This document shows, piece after piece, positions 25,132 through 32,782 of a DNA stretch of 64,000 bases. Within the stretch, counting starts at the first letter, position 1; every line of letters begins with the position of its first letter. Source of the DNA: Streptomyces sp. NRRL F-5630. Lineage in GTDB: Bacteria; Actinomycetota; Actinomycetes; Streptomycetales; Streptomycetaceae. The stretch lies in the NCBI RefSeq assembly GCF_000719475.1, contig NZ_JOGO01000033.1:1-64000 (forward strand), written 5' to 3'. Both the position numbers and the translations under genes were made by a program. The notes beneath the pieces were generated by a model. The model did not search any database, was not told the origin of the DNA, and saw only the letters and a program-made list of their open reading frames with translations.

Positions 25132-26337
25132 ATGACCCCACAGACTCCTCCCGGCTGGTACCCCGACCCCGGGCACTCGGGCGAGGGCCCACGCGGCGAG
25201 CGCTGGTGGGACGGTACGGCCTGGACCGAGAGGACCCGGCAGGCCGCGCCCGCACAGCCCCCGGGCACCGCCCCGGCCGCGACGGGGATACCCGTCGGTC
25301 CGCCGTCCCTCAGCAAGGAGGCACCGGCCACCGCGCCGGACCCGCGCGCCGCGCAGGACCCGCCACCGCAGAACCCGCCCGCCGCCGGGTCGCCCGGCAC
25401 GGCGTTCCCGTACGGCCCCCAGCCCCCGTACCCCCCGGCCGCCCCCTACGGCGCGAGCGGCCCGTACGGCGCGCCGCAGCCAGGGGCCTCCGGTCCCTAC
25501 GGCGGCTACGGCCCGTACGGCACGCCTCCGGCACCGCGGCGCGGGCGCGGCCGGTGGATCGCGGGGATCGCGGTCGGCGTCGTCCTGCTCGCCGTGCTCG
25601 GCGTCGGGACCTGGGCGCTCGTCGCCGGCGACGACGACGGGAAGAGCCCGGCCGCCTCGGCGCCCCGCGAGCCCGGCGCGCCGGAGGACGGCGCCCCCTC
25701 CGCGCAACCGCGTCAGCGCGGCGAGGGCGGCGGGGACGGCCAGGATGACGGCGATGGCAACGGCGGCGGCGGGACGGTGCGTTCGGGCGCGGTGCCCGAC
25801 CGCGTCAACGGCCTGCGCATCCCGGTGCCGAAGGGCTGGGAGGGCCAGAGCCTCACCACGGGCGCCTCCGTCAACGCCGGTTCCTACGCCTGCCCGGTAC
25901 CCGACCCCTCGGCGGGCGACGAGGACAGCTGCGTGCACGGCGGCGTCCAGTCGGTGCCCGCCGTCGCCCTCGGCCTCACCGCGAGGACCGCCGAGGAGGT
26001 CGCGAAGGCCGATATCGCGAAGAACGCCGAGGACTCCTACGGCGGCGGCGCGTACGGGGACATCACCTCGCACAGCGTGGACGCGGCGAAGAAGGTGACG
26101 GTCGCGGGCAGCGAGGGATACCTCGTGCGCTGGAAGGTCGTCACGAGCAAGGGCCCGGACGGCTACGCCGAGACCGTCGCCTTCCCCTCGCCCACCACGA
26201 AGCGGATGGTCGTCCTGCGCGTCGGGCTCGACATCAGCGACGACGCCCCGAAGCTCTCGGTGCTCGACGGGCTCCTCGCCGGGATCACGGCGGGCGAGGC
26301 CGGGGGCGCGGGCGGCGGCACGGGCGGAAACGCCTGA
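25132..26337 (+). CDS. DUF2510 single-pass membrane protein with Pro/Gly-rich linker
   Basis: The 401-residue protein begins with a DUF2510 domain (PPGWYPDPGHSG, then RWWDGTAWTERT). About 90 residues of PYGA/Pro-rich linker and one membrane segment follow (about WIAGIAVGVVLLAVLGVGTWAL). The exported domain of about 200 residues contains two cysteines (YACPVPDPSAGDEDSCVHG). This is a common actinobacterial cell-envelope design with unknown function. ATG 25132 with AGGGTGAG upstream is preferred to GTG 25123. A strong hairpin follows the gene. Confidence 0.8.
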   Translation: MTPQTPPGWYPDPGHSGEGPRGERWWDGTAWTERTRQAAPAQPPGTAPAATGIPVGPPSLSKEAPATAPDPRAAQDPPPQNPPAAGSPGTAFPYGPQPPYPPAAPYGASGPYGAPQPGASGPYGGYGPYGTPPAPRRGRGRWIAGIAVGVVLLAVLGVGTWALVAGDDDGKSPAASAPREPGAPEDGAPSAQPRQRGEGGGDGQDDGDGNGGGGTVRSGAVPDRVNGLRIPVPKGWEGQSLTTGASVNAGSYACPVPDPSAGDEDSCVHGGVQSVPAVALGLTARTAEEVAKADIAKNAEDSYGGGAYGDITSHSVDAAKKVTVAGSEGYLVRWKVVTSKGPDGYAETVAFPSPTTKRMVVLRVGLDISDDAPKLSVLDGLLAGITAGEAGGAGGGTGGNA

Positions 26338-26437
26338 GGCGCGGGCGCCTCGCGCGCGAGGTACGACCGCGCCTCCGCGCGCGAGGTACAACCGGCGCCC
26401 TCGGTACCGCGACCGGGCACCCGCGACCCGCGGAAAA

Positions 26438-26485
26438 GGGCCCGGTGCCCCTTCCCACCGCTCAACGGGAAGGGACACCGGGCCC
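26438..26485. terminator. strong 19-bp hairpin between convergent DUF2510 and TetR genes
   Basis: GGGCCCGGTGCCCCTTCCC pairs with GGGAAGGGACACCGGGCCC around a 10-base loop, with one imperfect position. It lies about 100 bp after the DUF2510 stop and 80 bp from the TetR stop, and can serve both. Confidence 0.7.
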
Positions 26486-26564
26486 GGGTGCGCCGCCCCC
26501 GTCCCCACGGTGCGGCGCGGGCGCGTCGTCGTCCTTCATCCGCCGGTACGACGACCGCCGGTCT

Positions 26565-27224
26565 CTAGGGGGTCCGGCCCTCTCCGCGCTCCCCCGCCGC
26601 CTCCGGGGCCTCCAGACCGAGCACGGGCAGCAGCACCGCGCGCACGAAGCGCTCCATGTAGGCGGTGTCCGCCTGCTTGCCGTCGATGAAGGTCCGCATC
26701 CGCAGCACGCCGAGGAGCTGGGAGGCGACGTACGGGCGGGCGGGGTGGTCGGCGCGCAGCTCCCCGCGCGCGACCCCGCGGTCGAGCATCGCGCCGATCG
26801 CGGCGAGTTCGGGGTCCACGAGCGTCTCGCGCAGGACCTTCTTCAGGTCCGGGTCGTGGAGCGCCGCCTGAGTCATCGCCTGGACGAGCAGGGTGTCGCC
26901 GAAACCGCCGCTCCCCGCCGCGTGCGCCGCGGCGAGCAGGTCGCCGGACAGGCTCCCGGTGTCGATTCCGCTGAAGCGCTCCTTGCTGTGGGCGCGCAGG
27001 GCGGCGGCGACGAACTGCTGCTTGGTGCGCCACTGCCGGTAGAGCGTGGACTTGCTGCACCGGGTGCGCAGCGCGATGCCCTCCATCGTCAGCGCCTCGT
27101 AGCCGCAGCGCCTGATCTGGTCGAGCACGGCCTCGTAGAACTCCTGCTCGCGCTCGGGCGTGAGCTTGGACCGGCGCGAGGCGGCCGGGTTCTCGTCGGT
27201 GACTGAGACGGCTTCGGCGGTCAT
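26565..27224 (-). CDS. TetR-family repressor
   Basis: The 219-residue protein has a TetR DNA-binding domain (FYEAVLDQIRRCGYEALTMEGIALRTRCSKSTLYRQWRTKQQF, read in parts) and an all-helical ligand domain. The ATG at 27224 follows GAGGAG, while the longer frame would translate the operator array. Seven phased 16-bp operator units lie 90-200 bp upstream, between this gene and a divergent phosphatase/transporter pair. It is therefore the obvious candidate to bind them and to control both directions. The ligand is unknown. Confidence 0.92.
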   Translation of the reverse strand: MTAEAVSVTDENPAASRRSKLTPEREQEFYEAVLDQIRRCGYEALTMEGIALRTRCSKSTLYRQWRTKQQFVAAALRAHSKERFSGIDTGSLSGDLLAAAHAAGSGGFGDTLLVQAMTQAALHDPDLKKVLRETLVDPELAAIGAMLDRGVARGELRADHPARPYVASQLLGVLRMRTFIDGKQADTAYMERFVRAVLLPVLGLEAPEAAGERGEGRTP

Positions 27225-27313
27225 CGCGCTCTCCTCGTCCTCCGGCGGCGGTCCATGGCTTCCTGGCGGTCGCGCGGCGGCATGCCGCGGGGCGAGTGAA
27301 GAACTCGCTCGTC

Positions 27314-27425
27314 CGGTACGCCACTGTACCGGTACGCTAGCGTATCGAAACGTCACCGTACCGGTACGCCCGTGTACCGATACGAAAGTGTACCGATACG
27401 ACGTCGTACCGGTACACTGGCGTAC
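27314..27425. promoter_or_regulatory. array of seven 16-bp operator units (CGGTACGnnnnYGTAC)
   Basis: Seven direct units of exactly 16 bp run head to tail, for example CGGTACGCCACTGTAC, CGGTACGCTAGCGTAT and CGATACGAAAGTGTAC. At each junction the ends create a GTAC-CGGTAC type palindrome, so symmetric centres recur every 16 bp. Internal four-base cores differ while the flanks are kept, which is what binding-site selection would leave. The array fills the divergent promoter of the TetR and PAP2 genes. Confidence 0.85.
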
Positions 27426-27494
27426 CGCTGGGCTCCAGGGGTCACCCCTGCCCCTACCGCATCACCAAGTCGTCACGTCAAAGGGGCCCCGGGC

Positions 27495-28292
27495 ATGCGT
27501 ACCGCCCGTTCAAGGTCCGCGACACGGGAGCCGGACACCACTGCCCGACCGCCCCTCGTCCGCGAACTGCTGCTCGTCGCCGGACTCTTCCTCCTCTACA
27601 AACTGGGGCGGAAGCTGGCGAACGGCCACATAGCGGAGGCATACCGCAACGCGGATCGCATATGGGATCTGGAGCGGTATCTCCACCTCCCGCGCGAGAC
27701 GGACATACAGGGGCTGCTCCTGCACAGCGACAGCCTCGTGCACGTCGCGAACACGTACTACGCGACCGTGCACTTCCCGCTCACGCTCGCCTTCCTGGTC
27801 TGGCTCTACTGGAAAAAGCCCGCGCACTACGTGTGGTCGCGCCGCGTCCTCGCGGTCGTGACCGGCATCGCGCTCGCCGGGCACCTCCTCTTCCCGCTCG
27901 CGCCCCCGCGGATGCTCGCCGCGACCCACCTCATGGACACCGGGCTCGTCTACGGGCCCTCGGTCTACGGTTCGACACCGCAGGCCGACTCGGTCTCCAA
28001 CCAGTTCGCCGCGATGCCCTCCCTGCACTTCGGCTGGGCCCTCATGGTCGCGATCGGCTTGATCGCCGCCGGGCGGCACCGCACCCGCTGGCTGTGGCTG
28101 CTGCACCCCGCGACGACGCTCCTGGTGATCGTCGGCACCGCCAACCACTACTGGATGGACGTGCTCGTCGCCTCCGTCCTCCTCGGCATCGCCCTGCTCG
28201 TCGTCCCGCGTCCCTCGGCCCGCCTCTCACGCGTCCGCCCCGTCCCCCGCCCGCCCCTGCGGCGGCTGCTCCCGCACAGCGCGAGCCGATGA
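27495..28292 (+). CDS. PAP2-superfamily membrane phosphatase
   Basis: The 265-residue protein has about six membrane segments and the PAP2 catalytic pattern: PSLHFGW with the first histidine, then ANHYWMDV with the second histidine and aspartate. This subgroup resembles inositol-phosphoceramide-synthase-type enzymes that cleave or transfer phosphate on lipids. ATG 27495 follows AAAGGGG; an upstream in-frame start would run through the operator array. It overlaps the next gene as ATGA, forming a two-gene operon under the 16-bp operator array. Lipid substrate unknown. Confidence 0.85.
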   Translation: MRTARSRSATREPDTTARPPLVRELLLVAGLFLLYKLGRKLANGHIAEAYRNADRIWDLERYLHLPRETDIQGLLLHSDSLVHVANTYYATVHFPLTLAFLVWLYWKKPAHYVWSRRVLAVVTGIALAGHLLFPLAPPRMLAATHLMDTGLVYGPSVYGSTPQADSVSNQFAAMPSLHFGWALMVAIGLIAAGRHRTRWLWLLHPATTLLVIVGTANHYWMDVLVASVLLGIALLVVPRPSARLSRVRPVPRPPLRRLLPHSASR

Positions 28293-29323
28293 CCGCCACC
28301 CTCCTCGCGGTCGCGCTCTCGCTGATCTCGGCCACCGCCTACGCGACCGCCGCCGTCGCCCAGGAGCGCCTCGCGGCGCGCACCGCCGCCCAGGGCCACG
28401 GCGGCGGCCTGCGCCTGCTCGCCAACAGCGCGTGGTGGGCGGCGGTCGGGCTCAACGCGGGCGGCGCGCTGCTGCACGTCGCCGCGCTGCGGTACGGGAC
28501 GCTCACCCTCGTCCAGCCGCTCGGCGCGCTGACCCTCGTCGCCGCCGTCCCGCTCGGCGCGCACCGCGCCGGACGCCATGTGGCACGCCGCGAGTGGCAG
28601 GGCACCGTGCTCACCCTCGCCGGCCTCGCCGCCCTCCTCTTCACGGCCTCCGGGCCAGCCCCCGACGACGCGCTCTCCCTCCCGGAGGCGCTCCTCGTCG
28701 GGGGCGCGGCCTCCGCGCTCCTCGCCCTCCTCGCCCGCCGGGGCGGGCGCCCCGGCCTGCGCCACGCGACAGCCTCCGGCCTCGCCTCGGGGATCGCCTC
28801 GGCCCTCACCCAGACCCTCACCGTCTCCGCGGGCGGCCCGCGCCTGCCGTTGTGGCAGGCCGCGATGGTGGCGCTGCTCGTCGCCGCCTTCGCGGCGGGC
28901 GGGCTGCTCCTCGCCCAGACCGCCTACCGGGGCGGGCTCGGCGCCCCGCTCGCCGTCCTGACGCTCGCGAACCCGGTCGCGGCGGCGGTCGTCGGTCTCA
29001 GCCTCCTCGGCGAGCGCCTGCGCGGCGGGGCCCCCGGTCTCGGCCTCACCCTGGGCGGAGCGCTCGTCGCCGCGTGGGGCGTCGTCCTCCTGAGCCGCGC
29101 CTCGGCGCGGCAGCAGGGCACCTCGACCGGCGTACGCGGCTCCGCCTCCGTACCCCCGGCGCGGGACACGGCCCCACTGCGCACGACGATCCCCGCGCCG
29201 CCGCACACCGCGGAGCCGCTCCCGCTCACCCGGGGGACGCTCCCCGCCCCACCCCCGTCGGCGCCCCGCCCGGCGGACGCACCGGCCCACGCACACGGCG
29301 GCAGAGGCCCGCGCGCGGCATAG
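28289..29323 (+). CDS. DMT/EamA-type transporter
   Basis: The 344-residue protein has nine or ten hydrophobic segments in two similar halves (LLHVAALRYGTLTLVQPLGAL and LAQTAYRGGLGAPLAVLTLAN), as in drug/metabolite transporters. It ends in a Pro-rich cytoplasmic tail of about 60 residues. Translation is coupled to the phosphatase by an ATGA overlap. The pair behind a repressor suggests export of, or response to, an amphipathic compound. That is inference only. Confidence 0.8.
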   Translation: MTATLLAVALSLISATAYATAAVAQERLAARTAAQGHGGGLRLLANSAWWAAVGLNAGGALLHVAALRYGTLTLVQPLGALTLVAAVPLGAHRAGRHVARREWQGTVLTLAGLAALLFTASGPAPDDALSLPEALLVGGAASALLALLARRGGRPGLRHATASGLASGIASALTQTLTVSAGGPRLPLWQAAMVALLVAAFAAGGLLLAQTAYRGGLGAPLAVLTLANPVAAAVVGLSLLGERLRGGAPGLGLTLGGALVAAWGVVLLSRASARQQGTSTGVRGSASVPPARDTAPLRTTIPAPPHTAEPLPLTRGTLPAPPPSAPRPADAPAHAHGGRGPRAA

Positions 29324-29511
29324 GGCCGACCGGTTCCCGAGGCGCTCCGCAATCCCCGCCCGGCGTCACCGCCGGCCCGCCCGAACGGCCCCCGACCGGT
29401 GCCGGACCGGGCGCGAGGCGGGGCGAGCGCCGAGGTGCCGAAAAGGAGCGGGGCGGGCCGGGCGCGGCTTGTTAGGCTGCGCGGGCACGTATCCGTACGG
29501 AGGTCGCGAGA
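29324..29511. other. promoter region of the ABC-F gene
   Basis: The spacer contains no conventional gene. TAGGCT at 29473-29478 resembles a Streptomyces -10 box, placing a transcript start about 20-30 bp before the leader peptide at 29512. AAAAGGAG near 29440 is the most A-rich stretch nearby, but a WhiB7-type site cannot be claimed. Confidence 0.4.
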
Positions 29512-29544
29512 GTGGTGGCGGGAGACGACGACATCTCCGGATGA
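29512..29544 (+). CDS. candidate leader peptide of the ABC-F gene
   Basis: GTG with GGAGGT about seven bases upstream opens a 10-codon frame, MVAGDDDISG, ending in TGA. The stop lies in the loop of a hairpin (29535-29552). The frame ends about 100 bp before the ABC-F start. ABC-F resistance genes are often controlled by ribosome stalling on such leaders. The strong ribosome binding site with a tiny frame is the main evidence. Confidence 0.5.
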   Translation: MVAGDDDISG

Positions 29545-29552
29545 GTCCGGAG
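29535..29552 (+). promoter_or_regulatory. hairpin overlapping the leader peptide stop
   Basis: CTCCGGA-TGAG-TCCGGAG forms a perfect 7-bp stem whose 5' arm is the end of the leader peptide. A ribosome paused on the leader would keep it open. A second, larger GC-rich inverted repeat, GGCCACC/GGGTGGCC, follows at about 29560-29597 and could be the alternative structure. Confidence 0.45.
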
Positions 29553-29645
29553 CCCCGGGGCCACCGGCGGCGCGGGACGCGCCGGGCCGGGTGGCCCGTT
29601 CCGCCCTGCCCACCCGCCGTACCGCGCCCCCTTTGGTGGTTCCCC

Positions 29646-31277
29646 GTGCCCTCCCCCGCTCCCGTCCTGCGTGCCCGTGACCTCGTCCAGGTGCTCGGCG
29701 GCCGTCGTGTCCTCGACGGCGTCTCGCTCACCGTCTCCCCCGGCCGCCGCCTCGGCGTCATCGGCGAGAACGGCGCGGGCAAATCGACCCTGCTGCGCCT
29801 CCTCGGCGGCGTCGACCGTCCGGTCTCCGGCGCCGTGGAGCGCCCCGCCGACGTCGGCTTCCTCCACCAGGAACTCACCTTCACGGCACGGGAGACGCTC
29901 GCGGACGTCGTCGAGGCCGCCCTGCGCGAGGCCCGTGCGGACCTCGCCGCGCTCGACCGGCTCGGCACGCTGCTCGCGGACACCGCCGAGGAGAGCCCGG
30001 CGTACGCGGAGCTGCTCGCCGACTACGAGCGGACGCTCGCCCGCGCGCAGGCCAGGGAGGTGTGGGACGCCGACCGCCGCGCGGCGCGGGCGCTCGACGG
30101 CCTCGGCCTCGGCGGGCTCGCCCCCGCGCGGACGCTCGGTTCCCTCTCCGGCGGCCAGCGCGGCCGGCTCGCCCTCGCCGCGCTTCTCGTGCGCCGCCCC
30201 ACCGCGCTGCTCCTCGACGAGCCGACCAACCACCTGGACGACGCGGCGGCGGCCTTCCTGGAGGCGCGCCTGCGCGAACTGCCGGGCGCCGTCGTCCTCG
30301 CGAGCCACGACCGCGCCTTCCTCGACGCGGTCTGCACGGACCTGCTCGACCTCGACCCGGCCGTGGGCGGCCCCGTCCGGCACGGCGGTACGTACACGGA
30401 GTACCGCGCGGTGCGCGCGGCGGCGCGGGCCCGCTGGGAGGAGCGGTACGCGGCGGAGCAGGAGGAGGTGGGGCGACTGCGCGAGCGGGCCGGGGTCTCC
30501 GCGCACCGCGTCGCGCCGAACCGCTGGCGCTCCGACAACGAGAAGATGGGGTACGGGCGCCGGGGCAACCGCGTCGAGCACCAGATCTCGCGCCGCGTGC
30601 GCGACGCGCACCGCCGCCTCGCCGAACTGGAGCGCACCCGGGTCCCCGCTCCCCCGCCGCCCCTGCGCTTCAGGCCCGCGCGCGGCCTCGCCCTCGCGAC
30701 CGGCCCGGAGGGCACGCTGCTGACCCTGCGCGACATCCGCGTCCCCGGAAGACTCGTGCTCGACCGGCTCGACGTGGCACCGGAGGAGCGCCTGCTCGTC
30801 TCGGGCCCGAACGGCGCGGGCAAGTCCACGCTCCTCGCGGTCCTCGCCGGTTACCTGGCGCACGAGGGCACGGCCGAGGCCGCCGAGGGGCTCACGGTGG
30901 GCCTTCTGCCGCAGGACACGGTCTTCGCGGAGGGCGAGCGCACGGCGGCGGAGTTCTGGGCACGCCGCCTGGGCGCGGCGCGCGCGTAACGCGTCCCGCT
31001 CACGGCGCTCGGCCTCTTCGCGGCGCGCGACCTGGACACCCCCGTCGCGCGCCTGTCGGCGGGGCAGCGCCGCCGCCTCGCCCTCGCCCTCCTCGTCGCG
31101 AACCCGCCGGGCCTCCTGCTCCTCGACGAGCCGACCAACCACCTCTCCCCCGCCCTGTGCGACGAACTGGAGGAAGCACTCGGCCCGGGCCCGGGGGCGA
31201 TCGTCCTCGCGAGCCACGACCGCTGGCTCCGCCGCCGCTGGACGGGCGGAGAACTGCGGCTGACGGCCCCGGAGTGA
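29646..31277 (+). pseudogene. ABC-F ATPase gene interrupted by an in-frame TAA
   Basis: The frame encodes a ribosome-protection type ABC-F protein. NBD1 has GENGAGKST, LSGGQRGRLALA and LLLDEPTNHLD. A basic linker follows (RRGNRVEHQISRRVRDAHRRL region), then NBD2 with GPNGAGKST. After 447 codons TAA occurs at 30987-30989. The same frame then continues for 95 codons with the missing NBD2 parts, LSAGQRRRLALALL, LLLLDEPTNHLS and ASHDR, to TGA at 31277. One base change explains the break. Without readthrough the product lacks the second ATP site. A sequencing error is possible. The GTG start at 29646 is the best conserved choice; its ribosome binding site is weak. Confidence 0.8.
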
Positions 31278-31402
31278 CCCGGGGTACGGGGGCGGTCCCG
31301 GCCGGCCCACGGCCCCGCCCCCGTACCCGGGCCGACGGGGCGCGCCCCGTACCACCGGAACCGCACGCGCGCTCGCGACGCCACCACCCGCGCACACGCG
31401 AA

Positions 31403-31434
31403 AGGCCCCTCCGGGATCTCTCCCGGAGGGGCCT
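31403..31434 (-). terminator. 14-bp perfect hairpin after tRNA-Leu
   Basis: AGGCCCCTCCGGGA and TCCCGGAGGGGCCT enclose a 4-base loop seven bases past the tRNA 3' end, followed by TTT on the minus strand. A convincing tRNA terminator. Confidence 0.8.
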
Positions 31435-31440
31435 CGCTCT

Positions 31441-31526
31441 GTGTCCGAGGGGGGACTTGAACCCCCACGCCCGATAAAGGGCACTAGCACCTCAAGCTAG
31501 CGCGTCTGCCATTCCGCCACCCGGAC
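31441..31526 (-). tRNA. tRNA-Leu(GAG)
   Basis: The 86-nt RNA folds as a class II tRNA. The acceptor stem GTCCGGG pairs with CTCGGAC with one G-U, the anticodon stem CTAGC/GCTAG encloses TTGAGGT (anticodon GAG), a long variable arm follows, and the T arm is GGGGG-TTCAAGT-CCCCC. The discriminator is A, as required for leucine. CCA is not encoded. It reads CUC/CUU codons. Confidence 0.95.
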
Positions 31527-31661
31527 AAGGTGTCTGTCGTTTTCCCGGCGTTTCCCCCGGCGACATGGATAACTCTACCAGGTCCCCAGGGTGCTCTTCA
31601 CCTCCATAAGACGTGGTCAGCGGGGTGGCCGGGGCGGCCTCGCGGTCGCCCCGGCCGCAGG

Positions 31662-32720
31662 TCAGCGGTGCTTCTTCTCGCGCAGGGAGTGCAGGTGCGC
31701 GGAGGACTTCTGGGCGAAGCGGAAGGAGTCCACGGGGTTGTCGTGCTCGACCTGCCAGTGGTGCGCGCGGCGGGCGTCATGGGTGCGGTGGTTCACGGCG
31801 GTGAGGAAGCTCAGGTAGTCGATGTCTCCGTCACCGACGTCGGTCATGTCGTACCCGTCGGCGGCCAGCTCGTCGCGGGTGCCGTCCTTCACGTGGAAGA
31901 GCGGGTAGCGGTGGGGGTGCTTGAGGACGTAGTCGAGCGGCTCGAAGGGGGCGGGCTTGCCGTCGGGGGTCTTGGAGAAGCGGAACTGGCCGGTGTAGGC
32001 CCAGTAGATGTCCATCTCCAGGAAGACGAGGTCGGGGTCGGTCTCGGCGAGCAGCACGTCGTAGAGACGCACGTGCGGCTGGTCGGAGGCGAAGCGGAAC
32101 TCGTCGCCGTGGTTGTGCTGGTAGAACTTCATTCCGCGACGGCGGGCGGCGGCGCCGTACTTGTTGAAGTCGGCGGCGGCGCGCTTCCAGGCGTCGACGG
32201 TGTCGCCGTAGCGGAAGGGGCCCGAGGCGGTCCCGATGTGGGGCAGGCCGAGGGTCTGGGCATCGTCGAGCACCTTCTCCAGGTTCTGGGCGAAGGAGTA
32301 CGCGTTGGGGTTGTTGTCGTCGTAGTAGTTGACGTGGCTGCCGATGCCCTTGAGGCCGTGGTCGCGGGCGAGGCGGGCGAGCTGGCGCAGGGTGAGGGAA
32401 CCGGTCCCCTGCGTGTAGCCCGCGTACTCGACCTCGTCGTAGCCGAAGCGCTCCAGCTCGTCGAAGACCTTGGCGAAGCCGAGCGAGGCGACCTTGTCGC
32501 GCAGCGAGTAGAGCTGGATGCCGAGCCGGCCCTTGGGGAGGGCGGGGACACCGCCGTGCCCGTGCCCGTGTCCCTTGCCGTGGCCGCCGCCGTGCGCGGC
32601 GGCCTGCCCGGCGCCCAGGCCGAGGAAGGCCGCGGCGCCGAGACCGGCGCCGACGCCGAGCATCCCTCTTCTGCTGAGGCGGGCGGAGAGTTCCTCGTCC
32701 ACTGTCTTCTTGCGGCTCAT
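31662..32720 (-). CDS. secreted TIM-barrel sugar-phosphate isomerase/epimerase family protein
   Basis: The 352-residue protein has a twin-arginine-like leader (SRRGMLGVGAGLGAAAFLGLGAGQAAA) and a His/Gly-rich spacer (HGGGHGKGHGHGHGG) that may bind metal. An AP-endonuclease-2 TIM barrel follows (LGIQLYSLRD, FYQHNHGDEF, FLEMDIYWAY, LFHVKD, WQVEHDNP). The barrel residues expected to bind a divalent metal (Glu, Asp, His) are present. Export of this fold suits action on extracellular keto-sugars made by the secreted dehydrogenases. It is the last gene of the leftward block, 62 bp after the phosphodiesterase gene. The exact reaction is unknown. Confidence 0.82.
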   Translation of the reverse strand: MSRKKTVDEELSARLSRRGMLGVGAGLGAAAFLGLGAGQAAAHGGGHGKGHGHGHGGVPALPKGRLGIQLYSLRDKVASLGFAKVFDELERFGYDEVEYAGYTQGTGSLTLRQLARLARDHGLKGIGSHVNYYDDNNPNAYSFAQNLEKVLDDAQTLGLPHIGTASGPFRYGDTVDAWKRAAADFNKYGAAARRRGMKFYQHNHGDEFRFASDQPHVRLYDVLLAETDPDLVFLEMDIYWAYTGQFRFSKTPDGKPAPFEPLDYVLKHPHRYPLFHVKDGTRDELAADGYDMTDVGDGDIDYLSFLTAVNHRTHDARRAHHWQVEHDNPVDSFRFAQKSSAHLHSLREKKHR

Positions 32721-32782
32721 GCGTGGCTCCCTGGGAGGAAGAAGGGTGACGTGGTGGTGCGGGGGCGCCGGAGCGGGCGGGG

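Noticed and set aside
27225-27371. Upstream extensions of the TetR and PAP2 reading frames
   Set aside because: Both would translate the operator array. Proper ribosome binding sites and conserved sequence begin at 27224 and 27495.
27314-27425. CRISPR array
   Set aside because: Units are contiguous 16-bp repeats with no spacers, contain palindromic centres, and sit in a TetR promoter; an operator array explains them better.
29469-29645. Longer N-terminus of the ABC-F protein
   Set aside because: The upstream part is Pro/Arg-rich and unlike ABC-F. It covers the leader peptide and hairpin region, and conserved sequence starts at about 29646.
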